NCBI RefSeq assembly: GCF_000819885.1 | Contig: NZ_CDBO01000069.1 | Location: 1-64,000, forward strand | DNA: 64,000 nucleotides | Origin: Aeromonas fluvialis | Lineage (GTDB): Bacteria > Pseudomonadota > Gammaproteobacteria > Enterobacterales > Aeromonadaceae | Reading direction: 5' to 3' | Shown here: positions 59,220-64,000 of the stretch, piece by piece | How the letters are laid out: each line of letters opens with the position of its first letter | Position numbering within the stretch: position 1 is the first letter of the stretch | Made by a program: the position numbers and the translations under genes | The notes under the pieces: model-generated | What the model saw: the letters and a program-made list of their open reading frames with translations, nothing else | Told to the model about the DNA's origin: nothing | Databases searched by the model: none

Positions 59220-60538
59220 TGGCCAATCTGGCTGTCTACATGAACGGCTATCGGGTAGGCACATTCACCAAAACTACCAGCGGCGCCCATCAGTTTCAGT
59301 ACCATGAGTCATGGCTGGCACAACCGGGCAGCCGTCCCATCTCACTTTCCATGCCATTGCGCCATCAGGCCTACCGGGGCGATGAAGCCTATAACTTCTT
59401 CGACAACCTGCTGCCAGATAATACGGAGGTGAGGAACAGGGTTGTAGCACGCTATCAAGCGGCATCAACTCAGCCCTTCGATCTGCTCAGTTGCATTGGC
59501 CAGGATAGCGTAGGGGCATTACAGCTGGTTACCGAAGGGCACGACGTTCCAGATGTCAGGCGAATCGACTACAAAGCACTTTCCGATGGCGAGCTCGAGC
59601 AGATCCTGACCAGCTACAAATCAGGAATCCCTTTGGGGATGGTCAGGGAGCAAGAGGAGTTCCGGATCTCTATCGCCGGAGCGCAAGAAAAGACAGCGCT
59701 GCTCTATCTCGATGGCCGTTGGTACTTGCCACTCAACGCAACGCCGACAACCCACATTATCAAACTCCCTATTGGCAAGATTGAAAGCCACTCCTACTCG
59801 ATAGACCTCTCCCAGAGCGTAGAAAACGAATATCTCTGCACTCTGATTGCCAAGGAGTTTGGTCTACCCGTACCTCACTGCTTCATGATGCAGGTTGGCC
59901 AGGTCAAAGCACTGGCTGTGGAACGCTTCGACAGACGTTACGCTGCCGATCGCAGTTGGATCATGCGCCTTCCCCAAGAAGATTTCTGTCAGGTATTGAA
60001 TGTTCCGTCAGCACGGAAATACGAGAGTCATGGAGGACCAGGGATCACTGAAATCATGAAAACCTTGCTGGGCTCTGCGACACCAGAACAGGATCGCTAC
60101 CTGTTCATGAAATCTCAGGTCCTGTTCTGGCTGCTGGCAGCCACCGATGGCCATGCAAAGAACTTCTCGGTCTTTATTGAACCGGAAGGGCGTTTTCGCC
60201 TGACCCCTTTTTACGACATCCTATCTGTCTATCCAGTGTTTGGCGGCCGAGGCCTCAACCGAAGGGACGCCAAGCTCGCTATGGGCCTAGCAAGCAGCAA
60301 GGGAAAGAAATACGCCATTGAGCAGATATTCCCGCGTCATTTCTTCCAAACGGCAAAAGCTGTGGGATTTGAGCGTTCTGCTATGGAAGAGATCCTGACA
60401 GAACTGGCCAACTCCGTTGATGATGTTATTGAGCGTGTTACCCAGCAATTGCCAGCGGGCTTCCCCGATGCCATCAGCAGCACCATTCTAGAGGGCCTAA
60501 AAGCCCGCTCAGCCAGGCTGATAAAGGGCTGGGATTAA
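59219..60538 (+). CDS. hipA: HipA-like Ser/Thr kinase toxin
   Basis: The 439-residue protein has the HipA N-terminal subdomain (CIGQDSVGALQL) and kinase core: ISIAGAQEKTALLYLDGRWYLP, VERFDRR (235-240), the catalytic TDGHAKNFS with D310 and N315, and FYDILSVYPV with D333. HipA kinases phosphorylate aminoacyl-tRNA synthetases such as GltX and cause dormancy. GGAGGAG precedes the ATG, which overlaps the hipB stop by one base. Confidence 0.9.
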   Translation: MANLAVYMNGYRVGTFTKTTSGAHQFQYHESWLAQPGSRPISLSMPLRHQAYRGDEAYNFFDNLLPDNTEVRNRVVARYQAASTQPFDLLSCIGQDSVGALQLVTEGHDVPDVRRIDYKALSDGELEQILTSYKSGIPLGMVREQEEFRISIAGAQEKTALLYLDGRWYLPLNATPTTHIIKLPIGKIESHSYSIDLSQSVENEYLCTLIAKEFGLPVPHCFMMQVGQVKALAVERFDRRYAADRSWIMRLPQEDFCQVLNVPSARKYESHGGPGITEIMKTLLGSATPEQDRYLFMKSQVLFWLLAATDGHAKNFSVFIEPEGRFRLTPFYDILSVYPVFGGRGLNRRDAKLAMGLASSKGKKYAIEQIFPRHFFQTAKAVGFERSAMEEILTELANSVDDVIERVTQQLPAGFPDAISSTILEGLKARSARLIKGWD

Positions 60539-60546
60539 ATTGACGG

Positions 60547-60766
60547 TATGTGGGATGATTGCACGGTTAGCCAAACCACCTATGGGAAGTTTGCACGGTT
60601 CGAAGAGTAAAAGCGGCTTTCCAGGCACCGGACGGTGTTATGGTCGGTTCAAAATATGTTCAAAACTCACCTAAAAAGCGGTTTTGAATGCGTGTAGTAG
60701 CATCGCGTTGATTCATATGGGAAGGCTGCACGATCGAGAATGGACTATGTGGGAACGCTGCACGAT
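60547..60766. repeat. Four iteron-like repeats downstream of hipA
   Basis: Copies of TATG(TG)GGAAnnnTGCACGRT occur at 60547-60568, 60581-60600, 60716-60734 and 60746-60766, in two pairs. They differ from the iterons at 57306. This 435-bp stretch to rhuM has no gene; the repeats suggest a second replication or partition origin remnant. Confidence 0.6.
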
Positions 60767-60870
60767 AGCAGAAACCCGTGAGCGGCCTCTCAATATGCTG
60801 TTTTAGTTACTTTTACCCCAAGCGGCCCCCGAAAAGCCACTAACATATTGAATATAATAGATTATTTACA

Positions 60871-60889
60871 TTCTGCATCGGCAAGTAAT
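60871..60889 (+). repeat. Island right attachment repeat (attR)
   Basis: TTCTGCATCGGCAAGTAAT, identical to the mnmE 3' end at 55922-55940, preceded by an A/T-rich stretch. Confidence 0.88.
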
Positions 60890-60973
60890 AACTGATTATC
60901 TGCAAATGCTTCAGTGTGCAAAGGTGGCCTGCAGTATCGCTATCCCCCTTTGTAATAAATGAGGAATTCAATC

Positions 60974-61996
60974 ATGACTCATGATTTGACGACATCGGCA
61001 GTTGCTCGACGGAATGTGCTAAATAACCGTTTTGCTCTGGGAAAGCTCGCCGATCACTTGGCCTTGGGTGGACTGGTTATCGATGGTGAAACCATGTTTT
61101 TTAAGAGCCACGTTGCTGAGATTTTGGATGTCGATGAGCGAACTATCGATCGCTATCTCGCCAGTCACGAAGAAGAGTTGAAGGCTAACGGCTATCGCAT
61201 TTTAAAAGGTAAACACTTAAAAAACATAAAGATGACTCAAGTCGACGACATCAATGTCGTCGACTTGATTGGAGCAAAAACACCATCTCTGGGTGTGTTC
61301 ACTTTCCGCTCAGTCCTGAATCTAGCCATGCTGGTAACCGAAAGTGAGCGGGCTAAGGCGATCCGCAGCCGGATGCTCGATATCGTGCTGGATGTAGTAG
61401 CTGAGAAAGCCGGTGGGCACACTCGTTTTATTAACCAACGTGACCAAGACTATCTACCTGCCGCATTTCAGGAAGATAGCTATCGAAAACAATTTACCGA
61501 TGCGTTGCGTGATTGCCTGGAAATGGGAAATCACAAGTACGCGGTGTATACAGACAAAATTTATCAAGCGGTTTTTTGCGAATGCGCCAAGGAGTACAAG
61601 CAGATTCTGCGTCTAGCCGAGGGCCATAGCACACGTGACACCATGTATGCCGAGGTACTGCGCACACTGGCCAGTTTTGAGAGTGGCTTGGCAGTACAGA
61701 TCAGACAAAAATTTGAGGATCTTGGCAGGAAACTACGCGGTTCAGAAGTGGATGCGCTACTTGCGGAAGCATCAAATAGTCCATTTTTGAAACCGATGAT
61801 AGAAGATGCGAGAGTCCGGATGGCAAGTCGAGATCTGGGCTTTCGCGATGCATTACACCAAAAGCTAGAAGCGTATGTACAGGCGGTGCCTGAAGCTGAT
61901 TTTGAACGTTTCTTGGGTGAACGCAGTCAAGCATTAGAAGAGCGGTTGTCAGATCCTAAATTGTTGGCTGTGTTGCAGAGACTAAAGGATCGCTAA
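60974..61996 (+). CDS. RhuM-like DNA-binding protein, partner of Doc
   Basis: The 340-residue protein has an N-terminal HTH-like part (MFFKSHVAEILDVDERTIDRYLASHEEELKANGYRIL) followed by FTFRSVLNLAMLVTESERAKAIRSRMLDIVLDVV and a long helical C-terminal region (INQRDQDYLPAAFQEDSYRKQFTDALRDCLEMGNHKYAVYTDKIYQAVF...). This resembles the virulence RhuM/Bro-N-type family often found on mobile DNA. It ends three bases before a Doc toxin gene, so it may act as regulator or antitoxin. GAGGAATTCAATC precedes the chosen ATG. A perfect 13-bp inverted repeat lies inside the gene (61238-61267). Confidence 0.78.
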   Translation: MTHDLTTSAVARRNVLNNRFALGKLADHLALGGLVIDGETMFFKSHVAEILDVDERTIDRYLASHEEELKANGYRILKGKHLKNIKMTQVDDINVVDLIGAKTPSLGVFTFRSVLNLAMLVTESERAKAIRSRMLDIVLDVVAEKAGGHTRFINQRDQDYLPAAFQEDSYRKQFTDALRDCLEMGNHKYAVYTDKIYQAVFCECAKEYKQILRLAEGHSTRDTMYAEVLRTLASFESGLAVQIRQKFEDLGRKLRGSEVDALLAEASNSPFLKPMIEDARVRMASRDLGFRDALHQKLEAYVQAVPEADFERFLGERSQALEERLSDPKLLAVLQRLKDR

Positions 61997-61999
61997 GCA

Positions 62000-62455
62000 A
62001 TGGCCCTACTGACTCTATATTTCGATATTGCGCATGCCGTTGCGGTACATGATTGGATCATCGATCAAACTGGAGGTCATCCAGGCATCTTGGATCAAGG
62101 ACGGCTGGATAGTGCATTGCAACACATCCAAAATGATGATTACTACCCAACCTTTGAGGAAAAGTTGACTCATTTGGTGTTTGCTATCAACAAATTCCAT
62201 GCCTTCAACGATGGGAACAAGCGTTCAAGCCTTACACTTGGGGCGTATTTTCTCACACTCAACGGCTATGACTACTGTGTACCTAAATTCGTCACGGAAA
62301 TGGAAAATATCGTGGTCGCAGTCGCTGATAACAAGATAGGAAAGCCTTTACTTCAAAGATTGATAACCTCTCTAATTGAAGATGACGATTATCCGGATGA
62401 ACTAAAGCTTTTGCTTTATGAAGAGCTTGGCGGTGATGAAATGGATGTTGATTGA
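62000..62455 (+). CDS. doc: Doc/Fic-family toxin
   Basis: The 151-residue protein has the Doc form of the Fic motif, H67-AFNDGNKR75, where Lys replaces the Gly of AMPylating Fic enzymes. Doc proteins phosphorylate elongation factor Tu and stop translation. The usual small Phd antitoxin is absent; the upstream RhuM-like gene takes its place. Acidic C-terminus (YEELGGDEMDVD). Confidence 0.88.
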   Translation: MALLTLYFDIAHAVAVHDWIIDQTGGHPGILDQGRLDSALQHIQNDDYYPTFEEKLTHLVFAINKFHAFNDGNKRSSLTLGAYFLTLNGYDYCVPKFVTEMENIVVAVADNKIGKPLLQRLITSLIEDDDYPDELKLLLYEELGGDEMDVD

Positions 62456-62462
62456 ATGCTGC

Positions 62463-62717
62463 CAATAAAAAGCCCGGGTTCATCCCGCAATGCTGTTCAG
62501 ATAAGCACTTTTTTTGACTGATTATTCATGATTAGATTTGAGTTGGGGGGGCAAGGCTGTGTCCAGTCGATCTTCCTCCAGCTTTTATCCAGCGGGGCTT
62601 GCAATAGAAAGAGGGAGGCATCATGCCTCCCTCGCTTTTTTGCCCTGATACTACGTGGACTGGAACTCAAATTCTCTTAAGTGAACAGCATTGGGGTTCA
62701 TCCCGGGCTTTTTATTG
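62463..62717. terminator. Bidirectional terminator split by a MITE
   Basis: The left part CAATAAAAAGCCCGGG-TTCA (62463-62482) and the right part TCCCGGGCTTTTTATTG (62701-62717) would together make one long hairpin with T runs on both sides, fitting convergent doc and fhuB. An insertion (62488-62693) now separates them, duplicating GGGTTCATCCCG. Confidence 0.7.
62488..62693. mobile_element. 206-bp IS-derived MITE with 12-bp target duplication
   Basis: The element begins CAATGCTGTTCAG and ends TGAACAGCATTG, matching inverted termini. It is flanked by perfect 12-bp direct repeats GGGTTCATCCCG (62476-62487 and 62694-62705). Inside is the palindrome GAGGGAGGCA-TCA-TGCCTCCCTC (62611-62633) followed by a T run. 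There is no transposase. A degenerate relative lies after gor (36114-36262). The target duplication length fits IS4-type elements; family is inferred only. Confidence 0.78.
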
Positions 62718-62737
62718 TGCGTTTTTTGTCCGCAAAC

Positions 62738-64000
62738 CTAGAGGCGACGCAGACACCACATGAAGTAAGCGCCCCCTAACAAGGTGGAGACCAGCCCGAC
62801 TGGCACCTCCTGCGGGAAGAGGATCTGCTGACCGATCCAGTCCGCCGATACCATCAACAGTGCACCGGAGGCGGCAGCCCCGAGCAAATGCCAGCGCGCC
62901 CGTACCAGCCCCATCAGTTTGGCCATATGTGGTGCCAGCAGACCGACGAAGGAGAGCGGCCCCACCACCAGGGTGGCGCTGGCAGTGAGCACGGCCACCA
63001 GCAGCAGGATGGCGAGCTGGGTACGGTTGAGGCGAATGCCCAGCGCAGTCGCCATCGCACTCCCCATCGGCAGCAGATCGAGCCAGCGGCTCACTAGCAG
63101 GCAGGCGGCCAGCATCAACAGCGCCAGCCCCACCAGCCCATAGGCCACCGGCAGGGTGACATAGTAGGTGGATCCGGACATCCAGGAGAGCAGTTGCTGC
63201 ACCCGCATGTCGCCGTTAGCCAGCGCGATGGCCTGCAGCGGCTCAAACAGTGCCGTGATGGCGATACCGGACAGCAGTATCCGCTCCGGCTGGAAGCCGT
63301 GCTTGCGATTGACCGCCACCAGCAGCAACAGGCAGCCGAAGGCACCGAGCAGGCCACCGACCAGCATAAGCGGCAGGGGCAATGCTGGCAGCAGCAACGC
63401 CGTGGCAATCACCCCCATAAAGGTGCCTCCGCTCACCCCAAGCAGCTCCGGGCTCGCCATCGGGTTGTTACTGACCCGCTGCAGCAGCGTGCCCGCCAGT
63501 GCCAGCAGCACGCCAGCCGCCCCAGCCGCCAACGCGCGCGGCAGCCGCCACTCCAGTTGGGCCTGCCAGCGGAGCCAGTTCCAGCCCGTCACTCCCTGAC
63601 CAAACAGCAGGGAGGCGACCACTGCCAGCATCAACCCGACCAGCAACAGGCCGATAAGGCGAGCCGGTGCCGGATGGCGGGCCACCAGCAGGCCGGCGTT
63701 TGCCTTCGGTGTACCAGACTTGATACCAAGACGCGGGATCAGCCAGAGCAGCAGCGGCGCACCCAGCAGGGCGGTCATGGCGCCGGTGGGGATCAATACC
63801 GGCCAGAAGCGGCTCAGGCTCTGCAGCAGCAGATCGGTGGCGGCCAGCAGCAGGGCGCCGAGGATCGGTGCCCACAACAGCCGCTGGCCGAGCTGGCGGA
63901 TCCCGAGCAACCGCACCATGGCGGGCGCCGCCAGCCCGATAAAGCCGATCAGCCCTACCACGCTCACCACGCAAGCGGTGACAAATACCGCCAGCCCGAG
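62738..64000 (-). CDS. fhuB: Fe(3+)-hydroxamate ABC transporter permease, C-terminal part
   Basis: The frame stays open to the window edge; the start lies beyond 64000. About 420 residues are visible. They contain the end of a first FecCD permease unit and a complete second unit (VLLALAGTLLQRVSNNPMASPELLGVSGG, LLSGIAITALFEPLQA, VVGPLSFVGLLAPHMAKLMG, PQEVPVGLVSTLLGGAYFMWCLRR). The duplicated FecCD architecture identifies FhuB, which imports ferric hydroxamates with FhuC and FhuD. Confidence 0.9.
   Translation of the reverse strand, partial: LGLAVFVTACVVSVVGLIGFIGLAAPAMVRLLGIRQLGQRLLWAPILGALLLAATDLLLQSLSRFWPVLIPTGAMTALLGAPLLLWLIPRLGIKSGTPKANAGLLVARHPAPARLIGLLLVGLMLAVVASLLFGQGVTGWNWLRWQAQLEWRLPRALAAGAAGVLLALAGTLLQRVSNNPMASPELLGVSGGTFMGVIATALLLPALPLPLMLVGGLLGAFGCLLLLVAVNRKHGFQPERILLSGIAITALFEPLQAIALANGDMRVQQLLSWMSGSTYYVTLPVAYGLVGLALLMLAACLLVSRWLDLLPMGSAMATALGIRLNRTQLAILLLVAVLTASATLVVGPLSFVGLLAPHMAKLMGLVRARWHLLGAAASGALLMVSADWIGQQILFPQEVPVGLVSTLLGGAYFMWCLRRL

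Larger units (their letters stand above)
55922..60889. mobile_element. 4.9-kb genomic island integrated at the mnmE 3' end
   Basis: The island is bounded by identical 19-bp copies of TTCTGCATCGGCAAGTAAT at 55922-55940 (within mnmE) and 60871-60889. The last 18 bp of trmE/mnmE are the known attB of SGI1 and related islands. Contents are a decayed integrase, a Rep remnant with iterons, MntA-HepT, HipBA with operators, and a second set of iteron-like repeats. With the integrase damaged, the island looks immobile unless mobilised in trans. Confidence 0.85.

Overview
The window looks like a piece of an Aeromonas chromosome (gammaproteobacterium, GC-rich). Gene content and order are those of the replication-gene neighbourhood of the Enterobacterales/Vibrionales/Aeromonadales: gyrB-recF-dnaN-dnaA on the minus strand, facing rpmH-rnpA-yidD-yidC-mnmE on the plus strand. 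Other conserved blocks are btuB-murI-(rrn), gmk-rpoZ-spoT-trmH, pldB-yigL and a four-tRNA Arg-His-Leu-Pro cluster. Species assignment is inference; no rRNA gene lies inside the window.

Layout: (1) 1-4 kb: tandem rrn P1/P2 promoters firing leftwards out of the window, a membrane-anchored RRM protein, murI, and btuB behind a cobalamin riboswitch. (2) 4-8 kb: an NhaR-like regulator diverging from an SbtA-type bicarbonate transporter, an SbtB/PII-like protein, then purE-purK, whose pathway consumes bicarbonate. (3) 8-19 kb: BaiN-type flavoprotein, ferritin, fabV, uspA, a Trp-rich leader peptide with attenuator in front of an internally deleted second TrpRS, two EamA exporters, a degenerate GGDEF protein, kdkA and a heptosyltransferase-like protein. 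(4) 19-27 kb: gmk, rpoZ, spoT, trmH (5' end duplicated), catB-like, pldB, yigL, and a broken ricin-type lectin lipoprotein. (5) 27-36 kb: tRNA operon, TetR-RND efflux operon with a palindromic operator, an orphan sensor kinase, gor. (6) 36-46 kb: an IS-derived repeat, a kdpE remnant, MFS/AraC pair, avtA, two small heat-shock genes with a sigma-32 promoter and ROSE-like thermometers, and four parS-like sites. (7) 43-56 kb: the dnaA and rpmH clusters with an amino-acid ABC transporter between them.

(8) 55.9-60.9 kb: a 4.9-kb genomic island integrated at the 3' end of mnmE (the site used by SGI1-type islands), bounded by 19-bp direct repeats. It carries a decayed tyrosine integrase, a remnant of a plasmid Rep protein with iterons, an MntA-HepT toxin-antitoxin pair, a HipBA pair with four operator repeats, and a second set of iteron-like repeats. 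(9) 60.9-64 kb: a RhuM-like DNA-binding protein paired with a Doc toxin, a 206-bp MITE that has split a bidirectional terminator with a 12-bp target duplication, and the 3' part of fhuB running off the right edge.

The points I consider most worth following are the sbtAB-purEK association, the Trp attenuator in front of a TrpRS that has lost its KMSKS half, the RhuM-Doc pair and stacked TA island at mnmE, the two MITE copies, the parS cluster, and the partial tandem duplications at trmH and the dnaA-dnaN junction.
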